A stretch of DNA of 38,761 nucleotides from positions 1 through 38,761 of the forward strand of contig CAIXXI010000475.1 of the NCBI GenBank assembly GCA_903923345.1, written 5' to 3'. The stretch is from an uncultured Burkholderiales bacterium. GTDB lineage: Bacteria; Pseudomonadota; Gammaproteobacteria; Burkholderiales; Burkholderiaceae_E. The notes below the pieces were generated by a model. The model was not told the DNA's origin. It saw only the letters and a program-made list of their open reading frames with translations, and did no database searches. Positions 27,544-36,276 of this stretch are shown here, piece by piece. Every line of letters starts with the position of its first letter. Position 1 is the stretch's first letter. The position numbers and the translations under genes are program-made.

Positions 27544-30500
27544 ATGTCCCGATCGCTCGAGGTCTGGCTGCAGCTGCATGGCCTGTCTCATCTCGCCGAG
27601 GTCCTGACCGCCGCATCGGTTGATCTGGACATCCTGGACGCGCTGTCCGAGCCCGACCTCGAACGCCTGGGCGTGAGCCTCGGAAACCGCAAGCGTTTAC
27701 TGCGCGCGGTGGCCTTGAGCCTGCCCGGCGCCACCACCAGCGCCTCGGCAGAGCGGCGGATGATCACCGTGATGTTCGTCGATCTGGTGGACTTCACCGC
27801 CATGAGCCGCGCGCTTGATCCAGAGGATCTGCGCGAAGCGACCCGCACCTTTCAATCGGTCTGCGCCGATGCGGTAAAACAGTTCGATGGCAGCATCGCG
27901 CAATACTTGGGCGACGGCATCCTCGCGTACTTCGGCTATCCGCGTGCCCATGAAGACGATGCCGAACGTGCGGTGCGGGCTGCCTTCAATGTCATCGGCC
28001 GCGTCAGCGGTTTGCTGGCTTGGCATGGCATCCCAATAGCTGTTCGCGTGGGCATCGCGACAGGCTTGGTCGTGGTGGGCGATGTGGTCAGCGCTGAACT
28101 GGTCGCGGGGCAGGCGGCTATTGGCGAAGCGCCGAATGTTGCAGCCCGGCTGCAAGCCATGGCCGAACCGGGTGCGATTGTCATTGCACCGACCACTGCA
28201 CGACTACTCGGCCAGCGCTTTCGGCTTGAGGCCTTACCGGCCATATCGCTCAAGGGACTGCTTTCTCCGATGACGGCCTATCGGGTGTGGAGTGAGCAGG
28301 CCGTGGTCAGCCGGTTTGAATCGCGGCCTGCCCGGGGGCGGTCTGCACTCGTTGGGCGCGAGTCGGAGTTCTCTGCCCTGTGGCGGGCCTGGCAGGCTGC
28401 AGCCGTCGGTCGGGGCAGCCTGTATCTCGTGCAAGGCGAGGCTGGCGTGGGCAAGTCGCGGTTGTGCGCAGACCTTGCAGACAGACTGGAGGGCATCGAG
28501 CATGCGCGGGTGACCTTGCAGTGCTCTCCGCATCACACCGCCACACCGATGTATCCGCTGATCCGATACATCGAACAGGCAGCCGGCCTTCAGGGGCTTG
28601 ATGACGGCCCTGAGGAATCAACCAAGCCGACGCGATTGACGCGACTGCGCGCCTGGCTGGAACGAACCCTCTCAGACCAGCCTGCCGAACTGGAGCGCGC
28701 GACCGCAGCCCTGGCAGCCTTGCTGTCGATTGCGAACGCACCACCCCTGCCAGGCCCCCCCGCGCTGCGGTGGCTCACCACGCGGCACTGCCTGAGAACG
28801 CTTCTGCTGAGCGCTGCAGCCACGCGTCCATTGCTGCTGGTGGTCGAGGACCTGCATTGGGTGGACCCAAACACCGCAGCCTGGCTGAAGGAATTGGCGC
28901 AGCCGCTCACCGCTGCTCGCGCGCTGGTCTTGATGACCGCTCGGCCCGAGTACCCATCGGACTGGGTTGCAAACGTCATGGCCCTGGACCGACTGGCCCC
29001 TGAGGCTGCACATCTGCTGCTGGAAAACACGCTTGAAGGCCGGGAATTGGCGCCAGGCATGGTCGATCGCATCTTGAGCAAGTGCGACGGCATCCCGCTG
29101 TACATCGAGGAAATCACGCAATCGGTCCTGGAGGCGGTGGACTCGACTCAAACCGCTACGCTGTCGATTCCCGAGACCCTGCAGGAGTCGCTCACTGCAC
29201 GCCTGGATCGCTTGGGCAGTGCACGCGAAGTGCTTCAGGTGGGGGCGGTCATCGGGCGCGAATTCACCAAGCCCCTGCTGGCTGCAGTCATGGGTTGGAA
29301 CGACGATCGGCTTGACGCCGCGCTGACCTGGGTCAGCCGATCAGGCCTGGTTCAGGTCATACACGCGAACTCCAGCCCCCAATACCTGTTCCGGCACGCC
29401 CTGATCCAGGAGAGCGCCTATTCAAGCTTGCTGCTGGCTGACCGCAAGCGGATCCACGGCAAATTGGCGCAGATCATTGAGACCCAGTTTGCTGAACTCA
29501 TTCGCCTCACCCCGGCGGTGCATGCCCGGCACCTCACTGCGGCCGGTCAGGTCGACGCGGCAATCGACGCCTGGTTCCAGGCAGGCATGCAGGAGGCGGC
29601 TGTGGCGGCCAGCGGTGAGGCGGTCCAGCACTTCGAGCAGGCACTCGCCCTGGTGCGAGCGCTGCACGCCGATGCTCCCGACACGCCCGCAGCCGCACGC
29701 CGGGAACTCGACATCCTGATCAAGCTCGGCCCGGTGGTGATGATGGCCCGAGGCACGGGTTCCGAGCACAGCGCTCGAACCTACGAGCGCGCACGTGACC
29801 TGGTGAACCGTGTGGGCAATGAGGCCGAGCGCTTTGTCGTGGCGTTTTCGCTGTGGTATGCCTATGAGAACCAATGCCGGCACGAACTCACCGACTCCAT
29901 GATCGATGAGGTCGACCGCCTGGCTGATGCGTCGCAGGACACGCGCTTTTTCGTTCAGGCGCGTCATGCACGCTGGACCACTGCACTCACCCGCGGCCTG
30001 TTTACCCAATGCCTGCAGAGCACGCAGGACGGAATCGACACCTTTAAAGCTGAAGACCGGCCCTTCCACATCCAGACCTTTGGTGGCCATGACCCCTACC
30101 TGTGTGCACTCAGCAATCGGCTCTGTGCGCTGTGGTACAGCGGCGACCCTGACGGCGCCTATCGCATGGCCGAGACCGCACTGACGGAGTCGGCCGCGCT
30201 GCAGCACCTGCCCACGCGCATCATCAGCACCTTTGCTGCCGTGTCGCTCTACCGGAACGCACTCGACCCGCAACGCATCCGGGCAGTGGCCGACCCTGTG
30301 GTCGAACTGTGCAACCGCGCGGGCATTGCGTACTACGGCGGCATTCTCACGATCTTTTGCGGCTGGGCCGATGCTGCCCTGACGAACGACCCCGCCTCAG
30401 TCGATCTGATGATCGAGGCATTGAAGCGGTTTGAGTCCACCGGATCGCGCTTGCGGGTGGGTTTGTTCGAAACCCTCATTGCTGATGCCTGCCTGATGAC

Positions 30501-30864
30501 GGGCCGCCTTCCTGAAGGGACCGCGCGCATCGCGTCGGCGCAACGCAGCATCGAGCAATACGGTGAATACGCCTTTCGCACGTTTGCGCTGGTTACCGAA
30601 GGCGGCGTGCACGCCGCGCAGGGCGACTTGGCTGCGGCTGAACGCAGTTACCTGAAGGCGATCGAGGTCGCACAGTCTCAACACGCCCTCGGTCTTGAGT
30701 TGCGCGCCACACGGCTGATGGCCGAGTTGCTGGGGCGCACGCAGCGTGCAGCCCAGGGACTTGCCTTGCTGTCGCCGCTCATTGAGCGCTTTCCGGCCAA
30801 GCTGGACACGGTGGACTTGAACCTGGCACGCGCGTGGATCCTGGGTGCGTCACTGGCATCATGA
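27544..30864 (+). CDS. SAM domain, class III adenylate/guanylate cyclase, AAA-type ATPase and TPR-rich multidomain protein
   Basis: 1106 aa; N-terminal SAM-like 'VWLQLHGLSHLAEVLTAASVDLDILDALSEPDLERLGVSLGNRKRLLRAV'; cyclase 'TVMFVDLVDFTAMSR', 'IAQYLGDGILAYFGYPRAHEDDAERAVRAA', 'GEAPNVAARLQ'; Walker A 'GEAGVGKSRL', Walker B-like 'LLLVVEDLHWVD'; C-terminal helical repeats. Confidence 0.88.
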   Translation: MSRSLEVWLQLHGLSHLAEVLTAASVDLDILDALSEPDLERLGVSLGNRKRLLRAVALSLPGATTSASAERRMITVMFVDLVDFTAMSRALDPEDLREATRTFQSVCADAVKQFDGSIAQYLGDGILAYFGYPRAHEDDAERAVRAAFNVIGRVSGLLAWHGIPIAVRVGIATGLVVVGDVVSAELVAGQAAIGEAPNVAARLQAMAEPGAIVIAPTTARLLGQRFRLEALPAISLKGLLSPMTAYRVWSEQAVVSRFESRPARGRSALVGRESEFSALWRAWQAAAVGRGSLYLVQGEAGVGKSRLCADLADRLEGIEHARVTLQCSPHHTATPMYPLIRYIEQAAGLQGLDDGPEESTKPTRLTRLRAWLERTLSDQPAELERATAALAALLSIANAPPLPGPPALRWLTTRHCLRTLLLSAAATRPLLLVVEDLHWVDPNTAAWLKELAQPLTAARALVLMTARPEYPSDWVANVMALDRLAPEAAHLLLENTLEGRELAPGMVDRILSKCDGIPLYIEEITQSVLEAVDSTQTATLSIPETLQESLTARLDRLGSAREVLQVGAVIGREFTKPLLAAVMGWNDDRLDAALTWVSRSGLVQVIHANSSPQYLFRHALIQESAYSSLLLADRKRIHGKLAQIIETQFAELIRLTPAVHARHLTAAGQVDAAIDAWFQAGMQEAAVAASGEAVQHFEQALALVRALHADAPDTPAAARRELDILIKLGPVVMMARGTGSEHSARTYERARDLVNRVGNEAERFVVAFSLWYAYENQCRHELTDSMIDEVDRLADASQDTRFFVQARHARWTTALTRGLFTQCLQSTQDGIDTFKAEDRPFHIQTFGGHDPYLCALSNRLCALWYSGDPDGAYRMAETALTESAALQHLPTRIISTFAAVSLYRNALDPQRIRAVADPVVELCNRAGIAYYGGILTIFCGWADAALTNDPASVDLMIEALKRFESTGSRLRVGLFETLIADACLMTGRLPEGTARIASAQRSIEQYGEYAFRTFALVTEGGVHAAQGDLAAAERSYLKAIEVAQSQHALGLELRATRLMAELLGRTQRAAQGLALLSPLIERFPAKLDTVDLNLARAWILGASLAS

Positions 30865-30928
30865 ACGCACCCAGACACCGTCCAGCGACCCAAGAACACG
30901 CTCCCGCGCCGTCGCTGAGGCTGGCCCC

Positions 30929-32236
30929 TTACGCCTTGGCCCGCTTGCGCGTGACGCCCAATGCCCCGAATAGGCCAACAGCAAGCAGCCCCACCGTCCC
31001 TGAGACCGGCACATTGCCTTCGATGGTCTGAAGGATCGGGATCATCGTTCCGGTAAACGTTCCAGAACCACTTTGGGCGGCAAACTCTAATCCAGTAATA
31101 AATGCCGTCGGATTCATCGGATCGAGCATCGCCGAGGTTTCAATCCCGGTCACTTTGAAGCTGGCAAAACCCGCCGGGTTCCGGTTCAGGAAACTGAATC
31201 GCTCTCCACCATTGATCACGAGTTCGGTTCCGTCAGGCAATGTCAGCGTAAAGCGGTTATCACCAATCCCTGTAGGCAATAGCACCGAAGTGAAGTTTGG
31301 ATCGCCGGCACCGGTTTTGTAGTCATAGCCGACAGCCACATCCGGATCAATGAACACCGTACGCCCACCGACATTGGTGATATCGAATTGATAGGTCGGC
31401 GCTTGACCCGGTCCGCCCGGCACAACGCTCGGCAAAACCACGTTGCTGGGCTGATTGGGGTTGCTGCTAAGCGTGAAATCGAAGAACGATTTCGATCGAG
31501 ACAGGGTGTTGGAGACGCTGGCATCGTTAGCCAAATTGTTTCTCGTATCCACCAGTGCGATTTCGATGGAATATTGGCGCCCGAATTCAAGAGGCTTGCC
31601 GGCGACGGCGGATGGAACCTGAAAACTTCTTGTGTCGGCGGCCAATGCCTGACTCAAGATGATGTCGCTCAGCCCCGAACCACTCACTGTTCGGCCCGTG
31701 TCCCAGAGCTGAATGCGCTGAGCATCGAACACCGCACTCCCTGGCACCGTCCAGTTGAAAACCGGAGAGGAGCCGGTACCTGTGACGGTCATGTTTTGCA
31801 CAAATGGCATCACACTGGCGGCCGAAGCCGACGGCGTGTTGACTTGCCTGGTGTCCGCTCCATTCGAAAAAGTCAGCGTCCAGGGGCTGGTTTTGTCTGC
31901 GCTATACGCCGTGGAGGCGGACCAGAAATTGGGCGCGGTCGAAAAGGCATAGTGTGTCAGCGGGATGGTCGAGGCGCCCGTGTTGGCTGTCGCAGTCGTA
32001 CCCGCAGTTGAGTTGGGCCGCCCAGACTCAACACCACCCTGCAGCCTAAGTCCTGTGCTTTCCCCCACACTGTTGGCGCTGACATTGCCTAGCAGCAGAT
32101 AAGGGTCCGTGAGCGTCAGCGTTGCAGCGTGCGTGAACGCCGACCCACTCAACATCACCAAACCGAGCCCTAAGCTCTGGGCACTGAACGCCCTTGAAAC
32201 CGGAGACCCAAAAGATCGAAATAGCCGAAAGATCAT
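30929..32236 (-). CDS. Exported protein with a PEP-CTERM-like C-terminal sorting signal
   Basis: Start trimmed to MIFRLFRSFGSPVSRAFSAQSLGLGLVMLSGSAFTHAATLTLTDPYLL (signal peptide); C-terminus 'VPVSGTVGLLAVGLFGALGVTRKRAKA' is short motif, TM segment, basic tail. Confidence 0.75.
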   Translation of the reverse strand: MIFRLFRSFGSPVSRAFSAQSLGLGLVMLSGSAFTHAATLTLTDPYLLLGNVSANSVGESTGLRLQGGVESGRPNSTAGTTATANTGASTIPLTHYAFSTAPNFWSASTAYSADKTSPWTLTFSNGADTRQVNTPSASAASVMPFVQNMTVTGTGSSPVFNWTVPGSAVFDAQRIQLWDTGRTVSGSGLSDIILSQALAADTRSFQVPSAVAGKPLEFGRQYSIEIALVDTRNNLANDASVSNTLSRSKSFFDFTLSSNPNQPSNVVLPSVVPGGPGQAPTYQFDITNVGGRTVFIDPDVAVGYDYKTGAGDPNFTSVLLPTGIGDNRFTLTLPDGTELVINGGERFSFLNRNPAGFASFKVTGIETSAMLDPMNPTAFITGLEFAAQSGSGTFTGTMIPILQTIEGNVPVSGTVGLLAVGLFGALGVTRKRAKA

Positions 32237-32239
32237 GAG

Positions 32240-32264
32240 TGACCTCTGAAGATAGTGGAGGTCA
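32240..32264 (-). promoter_or_regulatory. Inverted repeat covering the ribosome-binding site of the PEP-CTERM-like gene
   Basis: Minus strand: TGACCTC-CACTATCTTCA-GAGGTCA-CTC-ATG; the 3' arm contains the likely Shine-Dalgarno GAGG. Confidence 0.5.
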
Positions 32265-32409
32265 ACGTAGTGCAATTTACATACCAGACACAATTTCTCT
32301 TGGCACTGCAACAGCTTGCGCGATGGATCGATCTGATAAGGGGTCGCAATGTAAAGCGAAGCGACTCATTCAGAAGTTGGTGCCCCGAGCGCTTTCCGGC
32401 AAAACACAC

Positions 32410-33243
32410 TCACGCCCCGCGAGGACGACCTCCGCTGGACACCACCGCTGGAGCCGGCACCTCAAATTGGACGCCGGTTGTAAAGCGCAGCGCCAGATCA
32501 CTCAAGGCCTTGCGAATAGCGGCCAGAGCCTGAAGGGTCTGAGCTTCCAGAGTGGCCGACGCACGCACCGATCCGCGCCGAATGTTGTCGAAGAGTTCGC
32601 CCGGATCCTGCCCGCGCATGAATTGCGGGGCCTCGAACACGTTGATGTCGGTAAAGCCCGCCGCCTGCAAGCTGGCCGCAGCGGCGGCATGATCACTGAA
32701 CAAAAAAAACGCAGGACCCTGAGGTAAACCCACATCAGCCGTGCCGTGCGCTTGAATGGCGGCATAGAGCGCGCCGAAAGCCAGCGCCCGTTGTGGTCCG
32801 GCCCAAACTGAAAATGCGATGCGCCCTCCTGGCTTGAGCACACGAAACGCCTCTGCCAGGGCCGCCTGTGGATCAGCCACATGACACATGCCGAATCCAC
32901 AGACCACCGAGTCAAACGATTGATCATCAAAGGGCAAGGCCACGGCATCGCCTTGCTCAAACTGAAGGCCTGGATACTGCTTCCGCGCGAGCGTCACCTG
33001 GCCCGATGAAAAGTCCACACCGACCGGACGAGCGCCTCGGCTCGCGGCGGCGGCTGCCAGATAACCGGCCCCACAAGCCACATCCAGCACAGTCGACCCC
33101 GCTTTCACACCGGCTGCGTCCAGTACGGCCTGCGCCGATTGGGTGGTGATTTGTGGCGCGACCGCATGGTAAGCAGCGACCGTTTCGGCCCGCTCCCAAC
33201 CCGTGCGCTCGAACTCCGAAAAAGAGACCAAGTCTGATGACAT
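32410..33243 (-). CDS. SAM-dependent methyltransferase (UbiE/COQ5-like class I)
   Basis: Start trimmed to MSSDLVSFSEFERTGWERAETVAAYHAVAPQ; 'GSTVLDVACGAGYLAAAAASRGARPVGVDFSSGQVTLARK', 'FDSVVCGFGMCHVADPQAALAEAFRVLKPGGRIAFSVWAGP'. Confidence 0.88.
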   Translation of the reverse strand: MSSDLVSFSEFERTGWERAETVAAYHAVAPQITTQSAQAVLDAAGVKAGSTVLDVACGAGYLAAAAASRGARPVGVDFSSGQVTLARKQYPGLQFEQGDAVALPFDDQSFDSVVCGFGMCHVADPQAALAEAFRVLKPGGRIAFSVWAGPQRALAFGALYAAIQAHGTADVGLPQGPAFFLFSDHAAAAASLQAAGFTDINVFEAPQFMRGQDPGELFDNIRRGSVRASATLEAQTLQALAAIRKALSDLALRFTTGVQFEVPAPAVVSSGGRPRGA

Positions 33244-33329
33244 GAATGCTCCTCTGATAGGTCCGAAAATCCCTGAAGAGACTGCGCGGGCAAAGGGATA
33301 GGCCTCGCCGGTTAACTGAAGCCCTTCGG

Positions 33330-34802
33330 CTATGACGCATGCACGCTTCGAGCGTCCGTCAGAAACGCCTGCAACCTCGCGTCCTGGCAATACGCCACGT
33401 TGAATCGCATCCAGGGCGAGGTGCCGGGCGCAGGCCTGAAAGGTTCTCCGGTGGCCAACATCACGTTATGCCGCTCAGCCAGGGCGATGCACTCGGTGGA
33501 GTCTTCGCAGCCCGGCACACGAGCCCACAAGAAGTGCCCATCTCTGGGCCGACAGAACACCTCCAGCCCCAGTGCATCAAACTGATCCAGCGTGGCCGAG
33601 CGTGCGAGCGCCGTGCGGGTCCGCAACCGGTCGACAAATTTGCGGTAATGCCCATCGAGCAACAGGTGGTGCAACACCATCTCACTGAACTGCGAACTGC
33701 TGACGGACAGTCGTAATTTGATGCGAATCAAGGCATCAATGATCTGATCACTTGCGATGACATAGCCCACCCGGAAGCTTCCCGGCAGGGTCATGGAAAA
33801 GCTGCGCACATAGATAACCCGCTCCAGACCATCGAGCGCCGCCAGTCGGGTCGCAGGCAGCGACTCGAAATCGGCGTTTCGGTCATCCTCCACAATCTGA
33901 AAGTCGCATGCCCGGGCCAACGCCAGAATGCGAATCAGGGCCTGAGCCGAGGTGGTGGAGCCTGTAGGGTTTTGCAGCACGGTCTGCGTGAAATAAGCCT
34001 TGGGACGATGTGCACGCGCAGCCACTTCCAAGGCCTCGACATCCGGTCCGTTGACATGCCGCGGGATCGGAACGAGGCGCACGCCGAACCAACGCAAGTA
34101 ATTGCAGATATGAAAACAGCCTGGGTCATCTACCAGCACCGTGTCACCCGGTTTGAGCAGATGACGGGCGATCAGGTCGATCGCCTGACTGGAGCCGGTA
34201 CACAAGAGCACGTCCGAAGCCTGGGCGGGAATGTCCAGCGCATCGGCGACCCGCCCGATCTGGATGCGAAGCGGACCGTAACCCATTGGGTGGCCGTGCT
34301 GCAGAAACAGAGACCCCGGACGCCTGGACACTGCGCGCACGGCGGTCTGTACATACTCTGCATCGATCCACGACTCAGGCAGCCAGGGGGCACCAACCTT
34401 CAAGGCACCGCTTTCGTCCTGCAGCAGCGCCCGGGTGAACTCAACCGGATCACTGCTGGAGCGACTGACCGATGACCTGGAAGGTGTTTCGGCACGGGCT
34501 TCGCCTGGCGCATAGACCGCGAAAAATCCGGCGCCCCGTCGAGCCTCCAGATAACCCATAGCCACCAGCCGGTCGAAGGACTCGACAACTGCATAACGGC
34601 TGACGCCGTAATGCCGGGCGAACTCACGGATGGACGGGAAACGGCTCCCAATCGGCCACGTACGTCGCTCGAAACTGTCGACCAGCGCGAAGACAATCGA
34701 GTCCACTGACGTGCCCGACAGGAAAACCGACTTCAGCTGACTGCTATCGACACGCGGCTCTGCTGCATCGGCGAGGGCCTTGATCGGGGGCGTTGCATTC
34801 AT
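33330..34802 (-). CDS. MocR-type regulator: GntR winged-helix domain fused to a fold-type I aminotransferase-like domain
   Basis: N-terminal 'WPIGSRFPSIREFARHYGVSRYAVVESFDRLVAMGYLEARRGAGFFV'-type GntR motif (sequence reads ...RRGAGFFAVY); aminotransferase-like 'LLCTGSSQAIDLIARHLLKPGDTVLVDDPG', 'QNPTGSTTS', 'IVEDDRNADFESLPATRLAALDGLERVIYVRSFSMTLPGSFRVGYV'. Confidence 0.88.
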   Translation of the reverse strand: MNATPPIKALADAAEPRVDSSQLKSVFLSGTSVDSIVFALVDSFERRTWPIGSRFPSIREFARHYGVSRYAVVESFDRLVAMGYLEARRGAGFFAVYAPGEARAETPSRSSVSRSSSDPVEFTRALLQDESGALKVGAPWLPESWIDAEYVQTAVRAVSRRPGSLFLQHGHPMGYGPLRIQIGRVADALDIPAQASDVLLCTGSSQAIDLIARHLLKPGDTVLVDDPGCFHICNYLRWFGVRLVPIPRHVNGPDVEALEVAARAHRPKAYFTQTVLQNPTGSTTSAQALIRILALARACDFQIVEDDRNADFESLPATRLAALDGLERVIYVRSFSMTLPGSFRVGYVIASDQIIDALIRIKLRLSVSSSQFSEMVLHHLLLDGHYRKFVDRLRTRTALARSATLDQFDALGLEVFCRPRDGHFLWARVPGCEDSTECIALAERHNVMLATGEPFRPAPGTSPWMRFNVAYCQDARLQAFLTDARSVHAS

Positions 34803-35443
34803 GCTTCAGGCAACACGATGAAGGGCAACACGAGCATCAGGATCAATTCGGAGAGCCTGCTGACGCCTGTCTTGAGAAACACCTGCCTCAGATGTGACTT
34901 CACTGTGTTGACGGAGATGCTCAGTTGCTGCGCCACCTCGGTCACATCGTGGCCTCTGAGCAGACCCGCCACGATGCGTGTCTGTGCCGGTGTGAGTTCA
35001 TCAATGAACGACAGAATGTGTTCGACGTCCTGATCGCGCGGCTGAAGGTCAACCACATCTGCAACAACCCTGGGCGCGCCATCCTGCGCATCGAATGGGC
35101 GATCACGGCTGATCGGGTGAAAGCGGATGCATAGCGGCGCGCCGACCGGGCGCCGGATGGTCCGCCAGCGAACGGGCGTTCCAGCACCACCGTCCGCGTC
35201 GCTCCACGCCAAGCTCAGTGATCTCTGGTCGGCTTCGCGGCGAGCGACCAGACAACCGTCCACCACCTGAAGTGCATCGCCTGGGTCAAGGATGCGCTTG
35301 GCGGCCTGATTCAGATCAAGGATGCGTCGCCGTCCATCGAGCAGAAGGTGCCCGTACGGCCATCGATGCGAGCCGGTCTGACCCAGCCATTCGGGTCGGG
35401 CTTGGCCTTCGGACGGCCAGGCGCTCGCCTGCACATTATTCAT
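34799..35443 (-). CDS. LuxR-type response regulator-like transcription factor
   Basis: C-terminal 'LTPAQTRIVAGLLRGHDVTEVAQQLSISVNTVKSHLRQVFLKTGVSRLSELI' LuxR HTH; PAS-like N-terminal part. The ORF extends to 35569, but MNNVQASAW at 35443 is the more likely start. Confidence 0.85.
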   Translation of the reverse strand: MNNVQASAWPSEGQARPEWLGQTGSHRWPYGHLLLDGRRRILDLNQAAKRILDPGDALQVVDGCLVARREADQRSLSLAWSDADGGAGTPVRWRTIRRPVGAPLCIRFHPISRDRPFDAQDGAPRVVADVVDLQPRDQDVEHILSFIDELTPAQTRIVAGLLRGHDVTEVAQQLSISVNTVKSHLRQVFLKTGVSRLSELILMLVLPFIVLPEA

Positions 35444-35567
35444 GTCTGGAGATTTCGCTCGACCGGAGTTGATTAACACAGTTGGGTGATATCGAGCATC
35501 GGTCGTCTCCGATAGCATGCATGACTGTTCTGGGTCGGCGCTCCCAATCACCACTGTGCCCTGTGCC

Positions 35568-36197
35568 ATGCCGGATCAATCCGAGGCCTTTTTTGCCGCC
35601 TTGCGCCCTTTGGGTGTGGTGCGAGCGTTTGATGCGAACCGAGTCGTCGTGATGCAAGGCGACGCGGCAGACAGCCTTTACCTGATCGAATCGGGACGCG
35701 TGCGGGTCTTCCTGACCGACGCTCAGGGCCGTGAAGTCTTGCTCAACACGCTGGGCGTGGGCGAGTGTTTTGGCGAGATGATGCTGACCAATGCCACGCG
35801 AACAGCGTCGGTCCAGACGATCTCCGCGTGCACCTTCTGCGTGGTCAGTCGTGACGGGGTGGAACGCGCGATCGCAGCCGACCCGCACTTGGCGCTGCAC
35901 CTGATCGGCATCCTCACCGCACGCGTCAATCACCTCACACGCGGCGTCGCGGGTCTGGCGACCCAAAGCGTTCAGGAGCGGGTGGCCGCATTCCTGCTTG
36001 ATCGGGCTGACACCGCGTCCGGCGATCTGCGCGCTCCGGCACTGAGCCTGAAGGTCATTGCCGAAAGCGTCGGAGCCTCGCGCAGCATGGTGCACAAGGT
36101 CATCAACGACCTCGTCGAGGCTGGCCACATGAGCCGAGGCAAATGTCACTACAGGCTGCATCCGTCGATCCGATCAGAGGCGGGCCGCAGCAACTGA
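35568..36197 (+). CDS. Crp/Fnr-family transcriptional regulator
   Basis: Start trimmed to MPDQSEAFFAALRPLG; cNMP-like 'VVVMQGDAADSLYLIESGRVRVFLTDAQGREVLLNTLGVGECFGEMMLT'; HTH 'LSLKVIAESVGASRSMVHKVINDLVEAGHM'. No FNR-type N-terminal Cys cluster. Confidence 0.88.
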   Translation: MPDQSEAFFAALRPLGVVRAFDANRVVVMQGDAADSLYLIESGRVRVFLTDAQGREVLLNTLGVGECFGEMMLTNATRTASVQTISACTFCVVSRDGVERAIAADPHLALHLIGILTARVNHLTRGVAGLATQSVQERVAAFLLDRADTASGDLRAPALSLKVIAESVGASRSMVHKVINDLVEAGHMSRGKCHYRLHPSIRSEAGRSN

Positions 36198-36276
36198 AGG
36201 TGCTGCGGTCGGGCTGTGCTGATCTTGGCCTGACAGTTGAACGTGGGCTATTCAAAATTGAACAGCTTCATCACGC

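Noticed and set aside
29422-30273. 283-aa minus-strand ORF inside the cyclase-AAA-TPR gene
   Set aside because: Shadow ORF with no supported motif; opposite strand encodes a continuous multidomain protein.
32269-32307. AGTGC/GCACT inverted arms and two CAATTT copies upstream of the PEP-CTERM-like gene
   Set aside because: Arms are only 5 bp and widely spaced; not distinguishable from chance without conservation data.
33876-33881. Missing Tyr in EDDRNADF of the MocR-type protein as independent proof of inactivation
   Set aside because: As far as I recall, some MocR subfamilies naturally lack Tyr at this position; only the Lys-to-Met change is used as evidence.
35444-35569. Long N-terminal extension of the LuxR-type ORF
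   Set aside because: Would overlap the divergent Crp/Fnr start; the ATG at 35443 gives a more typical protein and leaves a promoter region.
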